This document shows positions 43,101 through 51,775 of a DNA stretch of 64,000 nt, piece by piece (within the stretch, counting starts at the first letter, position 1; each line of letters opens with the position of its first letter). This DNA is from Bacteroides sp. (lineage in GTDB: Bacteria > Bacteroidota > Bacteroidia > Bacteroidales > Bacteroidaceae), in contig JAFURM010000055.1 of assembly GCA_017471925.1 (NCBI GenBank), positions 114,938-178,937 of the forward strand, written 5' to 3'. The position numbers and the translations under genes are program-made. Under the pieces are notes generated by a model. It saw only the letters and a program-made list of their open reading frames with translations, searched no databases and was not told where the DNA came from.

Positions 43101-43605
43101 GACGCTGGCCGTATGGCGCGGTGCCGGTGGTAATGAAGGTACAGAAAGCCTTGGTTACGGTGGCGGACAGAGCTTCAAGATTCAGAACAACGGCAAGACC
43201 GTGGCCTGCAAGACCTACTTCAACAACTCCAAGTATGCCTCCAATAACTACTGGCATGGCGAAGGCACCAGCAACGAAGTGCCCCGTCCTGTGCTGAAGA
43301 CCACCTTTACCGGAGGATTCGCCAACTACCTCACTTCCACACGCTACCTGGAAGATTCCTCCTACTTCAAGTTCAAAACCATCACCTTAGGATATAACCT
43401 GCCCAAGGGACTCCTGGAGAAAGTGAACATGAAGGCAGCGCGCGTCTATGTTTCATTGGACAACTTCTTCACCCTCACCGACTATTCCGGTTATGACCCC
43501 GAATTCTCCTACTCATCATCACCTGCCGGTGGTTCCTATGGCGCAGACTTCGGCGAACAGGCAACCCTGAAGAGTTTCATTATCGGTGCAAGTTTCAATT
43601 TCTAA
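40144..43605 (+). CDS. SusC-type TonB-dependent transporter with STN signalling domain
   Basis: 1,153 aa, in the size range of SusC proteins with signalling domains. In order: a signal peptide (to FAVNSAAQ), an STN domain (about 50-115, including LSIGELFREIEEQTDYLVVY), a carboxypeptidase-like domain (VSGQVVDAQGEPIIGANVVV), a TonB-box-like EEVVVVGYG, the plug (LQGRTPGVNVSTPSGIPGQQ and VRVRGIASISGSATPLYVVD), and the 22-strand barrel. It imports oligosaccharide across the outer membrane with the SusD encoded next, and the STN domain should signal occupancy to FecR. Codon use is ordinary for the window. Confidence 0.96.
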   Translation: MKKNTLSGHALCLKNFKKTIRVMKITFICLFICVSQLFAVNSAAQNSVIQLKTDHLSIGELFREIEEQTDYLVVYSTNDVRAGLPVSVSKKSGKVSELLNEALEGQELKYELKDNYIIVSASAAAQQDGRKVSGQVVDAQGEPIIGANVVVKGTSNGVITDIDGRYTLNGVPADAVILFSYIGYQSTELKASDKNIAKVVLQEDSKLLEEVVVVGYGKQSEKLVTTSISSLKVDEVDQGNDYNVAKMLQGRTPGVNVSTPSGIPGQQPNVRVRGIASISGSATPLYVVDGVPSDNMPYLNPNDIERMDVLKDASATAIYGSRANNGVIIITTKSGGNNEKTSINASVRHSIGWIANDIEMANSEEYIRTLQQAVDNWNTQFADQIAAGKKKAETFLVPDNIQDTDWMSYLQRNAAHTTNANINLQGGNKKTTFFVSAGLNDQQGILRKTAFQQTNMRAKFSHIINNVFKVNVNLSGSYTKEELSEESDTSLKIIRSAREQQPWISPYQEDGSYTKQGTHLLRHNPVMVLDEEDIRNNRFEGIGTVSFDITPFKGFKYTPSFSAYGKFSDGRKTMTEKHDARSTNASWGALSQAKNTTYRFVIDNVFSYDNTWDKLIYSVMLGHSFEKYAYEQFGARSDNYKDNAYPSSSFGLINSGTAIYAGSIGYNAYAIESYFGRIALNWDNRYILNATVRSDGSSRFSKNNRYGTFPSASLAWRVSNEAFYPEDALVNDLKVRLSWGNTGSMAGISDWAAMSLVSSSSSSSYNGSAGFSIGNEANNLTWEKSTQYNFGVDAELFNGRMKLGLDAYYQRTHGLLYATNMIATSGYSSRTANKGKIENKGLEFIVSGDILTGDFKWDMSANISWTKNKLKELDGVLDMEIVSSGNYVYGGTYHALIVGKPVSAYYMYKMEGLYQKDSEVPEKLYAKGVRAGDVKYNDLNNDGDITEDDRQYVGKVTPDFTGGITSNMSWKGFDLSIFCQYSVGGKTLAVWRGAGGNEGTESLGYGGGQSFKIQNNGKTVACKTYFNNSKYASNNYWHGEGTSNEVPRPVLKTTFTGGFANYLTSTRYLEDSSYFKFKTITLGYNLPKGLLEKVNMKAARVYVSLDNFFTLTDYSGYDPEFSYSSSPAGGSYGADFGEQATLKSFIIGASFNF

Positions 43606-43629
43606 CCAACTAACAGTGCGAACAAGAAT

Positions 43630-45015
43630 ATGAAAAAGATACAACAATTATTGACATTGGCAGCAGTAGCCCTCGGCATGGCAAGCTGCTCCGGATACCT
43701 GGATGATATAGAACCTCGTCACGCCATCGCCCAGTCCAGCCTGAGCGAAAACGACATGTCGAAAGTGCTGAACGGTGTTTATGCCAAGATGGAGTCCTAC
43801 ACCTATACGTTGTGGTGGTATGACGACATTCAGGGCGAGAACTTCGCCACCAGCATCGGTCAGACTCCGATGCCCGACCCCTGCAACATGAACCCCTCTT
43901 CCGTAGGCACGAACACCAATGTGCTCTCCTACTGGAGAAACTCATTCTCTGCCCTCAATCAGGTGAACTTTCTGGTGGAGTCCTTTGAGGCATCAGACAA
44001 CAAGGAGACGACAGCCATGAAGAAAATCGGTGCGGCCGTCTACTATTTCCGTGCCTTCATCTACTATCGTCTGGCCAGCCACTTCGGCAATGTGCCCATC
44101 CTGCGTGAACGCACTGATGCCATCGTGCCCATCTCACCCGAAGCCGATGTCTGGGCTTTCGTGGAAGAGAATCTGGAGAATGCCCGTGTCCTGGCCACCA
44201 ACAGTGATGGCAAGTGGTATGTCACCCTGGATGCCGTCAATGCCTTGGCTGCCCGCGTGGCTCTCTTCCAGGGCAAGAAGACTGACGCTGCCGCCTGGGC
44301 CGACGAGGTATTGAAGAACACCAAGTATAGCCTGAGCAACACTGACATGAAGTTCTCTTCTATCTTCGTGTTCAACACCTCCAGCACAGAAATCATCTTC
44401 GGCTATGTGAACAACAGCCGCACAAGCGGTTACCTGAACTTTACCGGCACCGTGAACGACACGGACAGTTCATGGGACTATTCTCCCGACCCCGACCTGC
44501 AGCAGACGCTCTTTGCCGACCATGCACTGAGCAAGCGCACCGGTGACATCCGCCACAGAGCCACCTTCTATAACAGCACCGAGGCCAACGCTTCTGCCCG
44601 TATCATCAAGTTCTCCAACGGCACACAGGAACTGGCCCCCAACAGTGACTATGTACACACGCCGATACTCGTTTCACGTATCGCCGAAATCTACCTCATC
44701 AAAGCCGAGGCTTTGGGCAAGGAGGGCGGTGCAGCCACGCTCCACGAGTTCCTCAAGAACCGCTACGAAGGCGATGTACTCACCGAAGCTGAAATCAAGA
44801 GCATGTCCGATGCTGACTATCAGGACCTCATTCTTGATGAACGCCGCCGCGAGTTCTATGCCGAAGGCATGCGTTGGCAAGACGTCAAGCGCACTCAACG
44901 CTATGACCTCCTGAAGACGCTCAACGGACGCACCTACCTGATGTACTACCCCATTCCTCAGGAAGAGATAGACATCGCCGGCAAGGAGGCCTATCCGCAG
45001 AATGCCGGTTATTGA
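43630..45015 (+). CDS. SusD-family glycan-binding lipoprotein
   Basis: 461 aa. A lipobox (LGMASC) makes it an outer-membrane lipoprotein. The helical SusD fold is recognised from FRAFIYYRLASHFGNVPILRE, the NRYEGD region and the C-terminal LDERRREFYAEGMRWQDVKR. It caps the SusC barrel and binds the glycan. It follows susC by 24 bases. A long hairpin stands after its stop. Confidence 0.95.
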   Translation: MKKIQQLLTLAAVALGMASCSGYLDDIEPRHAIAQSSLSENDMSKVLNGVYAKMESYTYTLWWYDDIQGENFATSIGQTPMPDPCNMNPSSVGTNTNVLSYWRNSFSALNQVNFLVESFEASDNKETTAMKKIGAAVYYFRAFIYYRLASHFGNVPILRERTDAIVPISPEADVWAFVEENLENARVLATNSDGKWYVTLDAVNALAARVALFQGKKTDAAAWADEVLKNTKYSLSNTDMKFSSIFVFNTSSTEIIFGYVNNSRTSGYLNFTGTVNDTDSSWDYSPDPDLQQTLFADHALSKRTGDIRHRATFYNSTEANASARIIKFSNGTQELAPNSDYVHTPILVSRIAEIYLIKAEALGKEGGAATLHEFLKNRYEGDVLTEAEIKSMSDADYQDLILDERRREFYAEGMRWQDVKRTQRYDLLKTLNGRTYLMYYPIPQEEIDIAGKEAYPQNAGY

Positions 45016-45045
45016 TCTGATGATTTAGAGACTGAACATGTATGG

Positions 45046-45083
45046 GGCCTCACGGGAAAAAGCACAATGGATTCCGTGAGGCC
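45046..45083. other. perfect 10-base stem-loop after susD
   Basis: GGCCTCACGG (45046-45055) pairs exactly with CCGTGAGGCC (45074-45083) around 18 bases. No T-run follows. Stems after susD may shield the susC-susD message while letting some transcription proceed; this role is inference. Confidence 0.65.
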
Positions 45084-45123
45084 ATCCATACCATCCATAC
45101 CCATCCTAACAATCTTCGAAAAG

Positions 45124-46206
45124 ATGAAACGACTAATCAACATGCTGTTCATCTGTGGAGCCATCGTGGTTCTGCAGGCTTGCGGAGGTGGCAGTGACAC
45201 ACCCGCTCCCGACAACAATCAGGGAAACAACCAAGAGAACAATCAAGAGAACAATCAAGGCAACGGTAACGAAGAAACGCCCGACGTGGTGGATGAAATA
45301 GGCTATGACGTAGCCTCCATCATGAACGCCTTCTGGACCAAGACTTCCTATACCAAACGCGACGAGAAGCGTCTGCTGGCCATGGAGCGGATGCAGGCTT
45401 TCGCCGACTTGTGTGAAAACACGGAATTCAAGAAATACTACGCCTGCACAGAAGCCCAGGAAGCGGTCATGGAAGAGGGAAGCATCCTGCTTTTCCACAG
45501 TAAAGCCGTAGAGAAGGTGCTGGAAGAGATACAGAAACAGGAAGTGGAGACAGGACACATCGTCATGTGGCAGGTCTACAACATGGGCTATGTCATCAAG
45601 ACACCGACCCACACATTCGGTATAGACCTGAAACACAAGCATGCCGCACGTTTCGCCCCCTACATTGACTTCCTGCTCATTACCCATGCCCACGAAGACC
45701 ACTACACCACGGCACTCACCGAGGCCATGATGCAGAGCGGCAAGCCCGTCTACTCCAACTTCGTGGAAAACGACTACAAGATTACTGAAGGCAAAACCAT
45801 CAACATCGTAGACGACATCATAGTGGAGACAGCCATTGTAGACCACAACAAGACCGACCTGAAAAACTTCGTCGTTACCTACCGCATCGATTGCGGAGCC
45901 AATACCAATCACTGCATTGTCTATCATGTAGGCGATGCCTGCGACGAGAGCCAGCTGACACCGACACAACCCATCAATATATTCATTCCCCATTTGGCCA
46001 ATAACCTGAATATGCCCCAGGCAGTGATGAACATCAAGCCCGATGTCGTACTGCTCTCCCACATTCTGGAAATGGACCACCCCACTACCAAGTGGCGCTG
46101 GAGCTACGAGTACGGCGTGAAGTGCTGCAAGGAGCTTGAAGAGGATGGCACATTGAAGTACGAGAAAGCCTATCTTCCGGTGTGGGGCGAGAAAATCACC
46201 TATTAA
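45124..46206 (+). CDS. metallo-beta-lactamase-fold lipoprotein
   Basis: 360 aa, start set at MKRLINMLFICGAIVVLQAC, a lipoprotein signal. Residues about 27-50 form a low-complexity spacer with the repeat NNQEN/NNQGN. After a helical part the metallo-hydrolase domain has the metal motif HAHEDH near 188-193 and later metal ligands in DHNKTDLKNF and HVGDACDE. The fold resembles UlaG-type hydrolases rather than beta-lactamases. In this place it may open or deesterify a sugar product at the cell surface or in the periplasm; the true substrate is unknown. Confidence 0.8.
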   Translation: MKRLINMLFICGAIVVLQACGGGSDTPAPDNNQGNNQENNQENNQGNGNEETPDVVDEIGYDVASIMNAFWTKTSYTKRDEKRLLAMERMQAFADLCENTEFKKYYACTEAQEAVMEEGSILLFHSKAVEKVLEEIQKQEVETGHIVMWQVYNMGYVIKTPTHTFGIDLKHKHAARFAPYIDFLLITHAHEDHYTTALTEAMMQSGKPVYSNFVENDYKITEGKTINIVDDIIVETAIVDHNKTDLKNFVVTYRIDCGANTNHCIVYHVGDACDESQLTPTQPINIFIPHLANNLNMPQAVMNIKPDVVLLSHILEMDHPTTKWRWSYEYGVKCCKELEEDGTLKYEKAYLPVWGEKITY

Positions 46207-46230
46207 TATAATATATACACCACGCATATC

Positions 46231-48336
46231 ATGAAAAAAGAGCATATACTTTTGTGGGCACTTTGCTGCCTCATACAGATAACGCCCCTTTCGGCCCAAC
46301 AACTTCTCTCCTGGGACGAGGCCTACCGTCAGGCCGACGAGAAGCTCGCCCTGCTCACGTTAGAGGAGAAGCTGAACTTCATGAGGGGATATTCCGAATT
46401 CTATTTCTATGGGGTGCCCGAAAAGGGCATCCCCTTCCTCTACCACTCCGACGCGACGGGAGGGGTCAACATCAGGAGAAACCTGCCGGACACCACGCTG
46501 GTCAGGCCGATGGAACGCTCCACGGCATTCCCGTGCCCCATCATGCTGGCGGCAACCTTCAACGACGCACTCGCGGAGAGGTATGCAACAAGCGTGGGCG
46601 AGGAGTGCCGCGCGGGAGGCATAGAGGTGCTCCTCGGACCGGGACTCAACATGGCACGCAACTCGCAGTGCGGAAGGAACTTCGAATACTTCGGGGAGGA
46701 CCCGATGCTCACGGCTGCCATGACGGAAGCCTACGTGAAGGGCATGCAGAGCACGGGGACGGCCGCATGCCTCAAGCACTTCATCTGCAACGAGACGGAA
46801 TTCTACCGCAGACGCTCCAACTCCGTCGTGGACGAAAGGGCGCTGCACGAAATCTACATGCCGCCCTTCAAGGCGGGAATAGAAGCGGGAGCGGCATATG
46901 TCATGGCCTCGTACAACCAGCTCAACGGCGAGTGGACGGGACAGAACAGCTATGTCCTGAAGACGCTCCTGCGCGACGAACTGGGATTCAGGGGATGTGC
47001 CATGACGGACTGGAGCTCCGTATATGACAGCGAGAAGGTCGTGAAGAACGGGGTCAACACCGAGATGCCGGGAAGAAGGGAGCTCATAAGCGATGTCAGA
47101 AGGCTCATAGAGGAAGGTAGGCTGACGGAGAAGGACGTGGACGACATGATACGGCCGGCCATAGCCACCTCCATAGCCATGGGATTCGACAAGAGGGAGA
47201 AGTACAGGCCCGAACTGCTGGAACGCTTCCCGGAACATGCAAGGACGGTCTATGACGTGGCGGCGGAAGGAACCGTGCTGCTCAGCAACAACGGCATACT
47301 GCCGCTCCCAAAGGAGGGAAGAAGGATGCTGCTGACGGGACGATTCCTGGACGAGGTGCCGAGGACGGGTGACAATCCGGCCGCATCGGCCGCCGTGAAG
47401 GGATATGACAACGTGACGCTCGCAGAGGCCGTGAAGGCGGAGTTCGGAGAGGACTGCGTGACGGTAGTGGAGAACCCCACAAGGGAGGAGCTGGAGAAGG
47501 CGGACGTGGTGCTGCTCTCGGCAGGAACCATAGACATGGAGTCCTTCGAACGCCCCTTCGCGCTGCCCAAGCAGGAGGAGAACTTCATACGAACGGCCGT
47601 GGAGGCGAACCCGAGGACCATCGTGCTGGTGAACTCGGGCTCGGGCATCAGGATGACGGCATGGAACGACAAGGCGGCCGCAGTCATCTACGGATGGTAT
47701 CCCGGACAGAACGGAATGAAGGCCATCGCAGACATCCTGTCGGGAGACATCAACCCTTCGGGAAAGCTGCCCATGACCATAGAGAGGGAGTTCAGGGACT
47801 CGCCGGCAAAGGGAACCATGCCCAAGGGGGCGGAGTTCTACCACACGGCATACAGGGCATACAACGAGAAGCTCATCAGTGTCTACGACGTACACTATGA
47901 CGAGTCCGTCCTGATGGGCTACCGCTGGTATGAGGCCAAGGGCATCGCCCCGCTCTATCCCTTCGGATTCGGTCTCTCATACACGGAGTTCAAGATGGAG
48001 AAGGCCGCCGTGAAGCCGCTCAAGGACGGTGGATGGAAGGTCAGGGTCACACTCACGAACACCGGTGACAGGGAGGGCGCGGAGGTCGTGCAGCTCTATG
48101 TCACGGAGGACGAGCCGACCGTGGTACGTCCGCCCAAGGAGCTGAAGGCGTTCCGGAAGGTAAGCCTGATGCCGGGAAAGAAGGCTGTCGTGGAGTTCGA
48201 ACTGGGCCGACAGGCACTCGCCTTCTGGGACACGGAGACGCACGCATGGAAGGTGAATCCAGGAAACTACACCATCTCAATAGGTTCCTCCTCGGCAGAC
48301 ATCCAGAACACCGTGAGCATTACGGTCAGAGAATAA
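46231..48336 (+). CDS. glycoside hydrolase family 3 protein
   Basis: 701 aa with a signal peptide (to PLSAQ). The GH3 catalytic barrel has the nucleophile Asp in CAMTDWSSVYD (near residue 260), KHFICNETEFYRR before it, and GPGLNMARNSQCGRNFEYFG. A second alpha/beta domain and a C-terminal fibronectin-III-like domain (TLTNTGDREGAEVVQLYVTE) follow. It would release beta-linked glucose, xylose or similar units. From about codon 50 on, Arg is mostly AGG, Thr mostly ACG and Gly often GGA, unlike the start of the gene and the genes before it. Confidence 0.93.
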   Translation: MKKEHILLWALCCLIQITPLSAQQLLSWDEAYRQADEKLALLTLEEKLNFMRGYSEFYFYGVPEKGIPFLYHSDATGGVNIRRNLPDTTLVRPMERSTAFPCPIMLAATFNDALAERYATSVGEECRAGGIEVLLGPGLNMARNSQCGRNFEYFGEDPMLTAAMTEAYVKGMQSTGTAACLKHFICNETEFYRRRSNSVVDERALHEIYMPPFKAGIEAGAAYVMASYNQLNGEWTGQNSYVLKTLLRDELGFRGCAMTDWSSVYDSEKVVKNGVNTEMPGRRELISDVRRLIEEGRLTEKDVDDMIRPAIATSIAMGFDKREKYRPELLERFPEHARTVYDVAAEGTVLLSNNGILPLPKEGRRMLLTGRFLDEVPRTGDNPAASAAVKGYDNVTLAEAVKAEFGEDCVTVVENPTREELEKADVVLLSAGTIDMESFERPFALPKQEENFIRTAVEANPRTIVLVNSGSGIRMTAWNDKAAAVIYGWYPGQNGMKAIADILSGDINPSGKLPMTIEREFRDSPAKGTMPKGAEFYHTAYRAYNEKLISVYDVHYDESVLMGYRWYEAKGIAPLYPFGFGLSYTEFKMEKAAVKPLKDGGWKVRVTLTNTGDREGAEVVQLYVTEDEPTVVRPPKELKAFRKVSLMPGKKAVVEFELGRQALAFWDTETHAWKVNPGNYTISIGSSSADIQNTVSITVRE

Positions 48337-48383
48337 TTATCAACTATCAACTATCAATTGTCAACTATCAATTATCAACTACC
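48337..48383. repeat. short AT-rich direct and inverted repeats in a spacer
   Basis: The 47-base spacer between GH3 and the fusion gene is almost wholly made of TCAACTATCAA-like units, repeated about four times with variations. They rule out the longer frame that reads through them. Confidence 0.6.
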
Positions 48384-50300
48384 ATGAGGAGTATCATCAT
48401 ACTGATGCTGCTTCCCCTGCTGTCGCTGCAGGCGGCCGGAAAAGGGGGGAAGACGGTATATACGGACGCCGCCGCACTGACGGTGGTGAACAGGCCGCAG
48501 GAAGGCGGACCGGCACTGCAGCGCACCGACACGGAACGCTATCCCGCGTTAGACGGACTGCTGAAGGAGTACATGACATATACCACCGGGCTGGCCGTGG
48601 CCTTCAGGACGGACAGCAGGAACATACACGTGCGATGGACCACGGCGGAGAAGGCGACGAGCGTGAACACGACGCTCATCGTGCAGAGCGGAATGGACCT
48701 CTACATCAGAAAGGACGGCAGATGGACCTTCGCCGGAGTGGCGACGCCCACCTGGCAGGAGAACCATGAGGCACCGGTCGTATGCAACATGGAGGAGGGC
48801 ACCAAGGAGTGCCTGCTCTACCTGCCGCTGTTCAACAGGTTGGAAAAGCTGGAGATTGGCGTGGACGAGGGGGCGGACATAGCCCCGTTGGAGCGGCCCT
48901 TCAAGGGAAAGGTGACGGTCATCGGCTCGAGCATCACGCACGGGGCGTCGGCAAGCAGGCCGGGGCTGGCCTATCCCGCCATCCTGGAGAGGAGCCTCGG
49001 CATGGAGTTCGCCAACCTCGGTGCCTGCGGGCTGTGCAGACTGGACACGGTCTTCGCAGACATGGCGGGGGACACGGACGCGGACGCCCTGCTCATTGAT
49101 GCCTTCTCCAATCCCTCGCCCGAGCAGATCAGGGAGAGGCTGCTCCCCTTCGTGGAGCGAATCCGGAAGAGACAGCCGGACATCCCGCTCATATTCCTCC
49201 AGACGGAGGTCAGGGAGACGGGAAACTTCGACCTGAAGAAGAGGGCCTACGAGGAGCGGAAGAGAAGGGCCGCGGAAGAGGGGATGGAAAGCCTCCTGAA
49301 GGCGGGATACAAGGGCATACACTTCATCAACCCGGGAATGCCGTTAGGAAGTGACCACGAGGCGACGACGGACGGGGTGCACCCAACGGACGTGGGATTC
49401 AACAGGATTACGGAAGCGCTGCTCCCGCAGCTCAGGAGCATCCTGGGAAGGAGGGAGGAGGAAGGAAGGGCCATGCGCATAAGGAAAAGACTGCTGGAAA
49501 GGGACACCGCAACGGTCATCGTGGCATCCCACAGGGGCGACTGGCGCAACTTCCCCGAGAACTCCTTAGAGGCCATTGACAACGCCATAGGGATGGGCGT
49601 GGACATCGTGGAGCTGGACGTGCAGCGCACCAAGGACGGCGTGCTCATCCTCATGCACGACGAGACGCTGGACAGGACGACGACGGGAAAGGGAAAGATA
49701 GCGGAGACGGAATGGGAGGACATCAGGAAGCTGAAGCTCAGGAACGGATGTGCCATAAGGACGGTGCAGAGGGTGCCAACCCTGGAGCAGGCGCTCATGC
49801 ACGCCAAGGGAAGGATCATGCTGAACCTGGACAAGGCGGACCGCTACTTCGGGGAGGTGTACGCACTGATGGAGAAGACGGGGACGACGAAGCAGGTCAT
49901 CATGAAGGGAAGCAGGACGGCCGAAGAGGTCAGGAAACTCTACGGGGAGTGGCTGGAGGATGTCATATACATGCCCATCGTGAACCTGGACAAGGAAGGG
50001 GCGGAAGCACAGATAGAGCACTTCTGCGGAACGCTGGAGCCGGTGGCCTTCGAGCTGCTCTTCAGGAAGGACGACAACCCGCTGCCCGAACAGGTGAAAG
50101 GGAAGCTCGCAGGAAGGGCGCTCATCTGGTACAACACGCTGTGGGACACCATGGCCGGAGGGCACGACGACGACCTCTCACTGAAGGACCCCGAGAAGGG
50201 TTACGGCCATCTCGTGAGGACGCTGGGCGCGAGAATCATACAGACCGACAGGCCGCAGTATCTCATCGCTTACCTCAGACAGAGGGGATGGCATGAATAG
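48384..50300 (+). CDS. SGNH-hydrolase / glycerophosphodiester phosphodiesterase fusion
   Basis: 638 aa, start set at MRSIIILMLLPLLSLQAAG, a signal peptide. A beta-sandwich part (about 25-165) precedes an SGNH esterase domain: the Ser motif GSSITHG near 180, GACGLCR, and the His/Asp motif TTDGVHPTD near 329. A second enzyme domain begins near 375 and is a GDPD: SHRGDWRNFPENSLEAI, VDIVELDVQRTKDG and LMHDETLDRTT hold the expected catalytic His and metal ligands. It could remove an acyl group and then cleave a glycerophosphodiester, giving glycerol phosphate. The GlpT-like gene downstream would import it. Codon use is of the AGG/ACG type. Confidence 0.9.
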   Translation: MRSIIILMLLPLLSLQAAGKGGKTVYTDAAALTVVNRPQEGGPALQRTDTERYPALDGLLKEYMTYTTGLAVAFRTDSRNIHVRWTTAEKATSVNTTLIVQSGMDLYIRKDGRWTFAGVATPTWQENHEAPVVCNMEEGTKECLLYLPLFNRLEKLEIGVDEGADIAPLERPFKGKVTVIGSSITHGASASRPGLAYPAILERSLGMEFANLGACGLCRLDTVFADMAGDTDADALLIDAFSNPSPEQIRERLLPFVERIRKRQPDIPLIFLQTEVRETGNFDLKKRAYEERKRRAAEEGMESLLKAGYKGIHFINPGMPLGSDHEATTDGVHPTDVGFNRITEALLPQLRSILGRREEEGRAMRIRKRLLERDTATVIVASHRGDWRNFPENSLEAIDNAIGMGVDIVELDVQRTKDGVLILMHDETLDRTTTGKGKIAETEWEDIRKLKLRNGCAIRTVQRVPTLEQALMHAKGRIMLNLDKADRYFGEVYALMEKTGTTKQVIMKGSRTAEEVRKLYGEWLEDVIYMPIVNLDKEGAEAQIEHFCGTLEPVAFELLFRKDDNPLPEQVKGKLAGRALIWYNTLWDTMAGGHDDDLSLKDPEKGYGHLVRTLGARIIQTDRPQYLIAYLRQRGWHE

Positions 50301-50350
50301 AGCGGAAGGAGGCTTTCATCCAATAACTTATAACTACCTATTTCAAAGAC

Positions 50351-51679
50351 ATGTTTTCGTTCTACAGGATATCGGAACCCGCCGCGCAGGCGAACGGCGA
50401 CGGGAAGCGCTTCAGGAGGGTGCGCATGGAAACCTTCCTTTCGGCCACGCTCGGATACGGATTCTACTACGTGTGCAGGCTCAGCATGAACATCGTCAGG
50501 AAGCCCATGGTGGAGGAAGGGGTCTTCACGGAGACGCAGCTGGGCATCATCGGATCGTGCCTCTTCTTCGTCTACGCCGTGGGGAAGCTGACCAACGGAT
50601 TTCTCGCGGACAGGAGCAACGTCAGGAGGTTCATGGCAACGGGACTGCTCGCCTCAGCGCTCATCAACCTATGCCTCGGATTCACGCAGTCATTCATCGC
50701 CTTCGCGCTGCTGTGGGGGCTGAACGGGTGGATGCAGTCCATGGGCGCTGCAAGCGGGGTCGTCTCGCTGAGCAGGTGGTTCGACGACCGAAGCAGGGGA
50801 ACGTTCTACGGATTCTGGAGCGCGAGCCACAACCTCGGAGAGGCCATCACCTTCATCACCATTGCCGTACTGGCGGGGACCATGGGATGGAGGTACGGCC
50901 TGATAGGTGCCGGAGCCGTGGGGCTCGCGGGATTCCTGATGCTCGCCGCCTTCATGAGGGACACGCCGCAGTCGCAGGGATTCATGATGGATGGAGAGGG
51001 AAAAGGGAAGGAGGCAAGGAAGAGTGAGGACTTCAACAGGGCGCAGAAAGCGGTGCTGAAGAATCCGGCCATCTGGACGCTCGCGCTCAGCAGCGCATTC
51101 ATGTATGTCAGCAGGTATGCGGTGAACTCCTGGGGGGTGTTCTACTTGGAGGCGCAGAAGGGATACTCCACGCTGGATGCGGGATTCATCATCTCGGTCA
51201 GCTCCGTATGCGGAATCGTGGGGACGGTGGCCTCGGGAATCATTTCGGACAGGCTCTTCAACGGAAGCAGGCACGTGCCGGCGTTCCTCTTCGGCGTGCT
51301 GAACGTGGCGGCGCTCGCGCTCTTCCTCCTCGTGCCGGGGACGAACTTCTGGATTGACGTCACGGCCATGGTGCTCTTCGGGCTGGGGATTGGCGTGCTC
51401 ATCTGTTTCCTCGGCGGACTCATGGCGGTGGACATGGCGCCAAAGGGTGCCGCAGGTGCGGCGCTCGGAGTGGTGGGCATAGCCAGCTACATCGGTGCGG
51501 GGGTGCAGGATGTCATGAGCGGAATGCTCATCGAGAGCGGGAAGGCAACGGCGCAGGACGGCACGGAGACCTATGACTTCATGCCGACGGCATGCTTCTG
51601 GATAGGGGCGGCGCTCCTCTCCGTGCTGCTGGCGCTGCTCGCGGGAAGGTTCAAGCCCGCCCAAGAGGAGGCTCGATGA
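50351..51679 (+). CDS. GlpT/UhpT-like organophosphate:phosphate antiporter (MFS)
   Basis: 442 aa with 12 membrane segments. The family is the OPA group (glycerol-3-phosphate or hexose-phosphate import in exchange for phosphate). Arg residues at the substrate positions are visible in YYVCRLSMNIVRKPMV (near 40) and in MYVSRYAVNSWGVFYLE (second half). The family motif LTNGFLADRSNVRRFMATG is also present. It follows the GDPD fusion by 50 bases and shares its unusual codon use, which ties the two into one acquired unit. Glycerol phosphate is the likely cargo, from the neighbour. Confidence 0.9.
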   Translation: MFSFYRISEPAAQANGDGKRFRRVRMETFLSATLGYGFYYVCRLSMNIVRKPMVEEGVFTETQLGIIGSCLFFVYAVGKLTNGFLADRSNVRRFMATGLLASALINLCLGFTQSFIAFALLWGLNGWMQSMGAASGVVSLSRWFDDRSRGTFYGFWSASHNLGEAITFITIAVLAGTMGWRYGLIGAGAVGLAGFLMLAAFMRDTPQSQGFMMDGEGKGKEARKSEDFNRAQKAVLKNPAIWTLALSSAFMYVSRYAVNSWGVFYLEAQKGYSTLDAGFIISVSSVCGIVGTVASGIISDRLFNGSRHVPAFLFGVLNVAALALFLLVPGTNFWIDVTAMVLFGLGIGVLICFLGGLMAVDMAPKGAAGAALGVVGIASYIGAGVQDVMSGMLIESGKATAQDGTETYDFMPTACFWIGAALLSVLLALLAGRFKPAQEEAR

Positions 51680-51775
51680 AGCTTGATTGATGGGGAGGGA
51701 CGGAAGGACGATACACGACACAAAAGACATATATATGCAGTTTTTTACAGCACTCAATCGTTAAAGAAAACAGCA

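Noticed and set aside
46360-47895. 511-codon frame on the minus strand, opposite GH3
   Set aside because: It is antisense to a clear GH3 gene; its length results from the unusual codon bias there. It has no protein family look and an Arg/His-rich nonsense composition.
50690-51757. 355-codon minus-strand frame opposite the GlpT-like gene
   Set aside because: Antisense to a recognisable 12-helix transporter; charged low-quality sequence with no domain.
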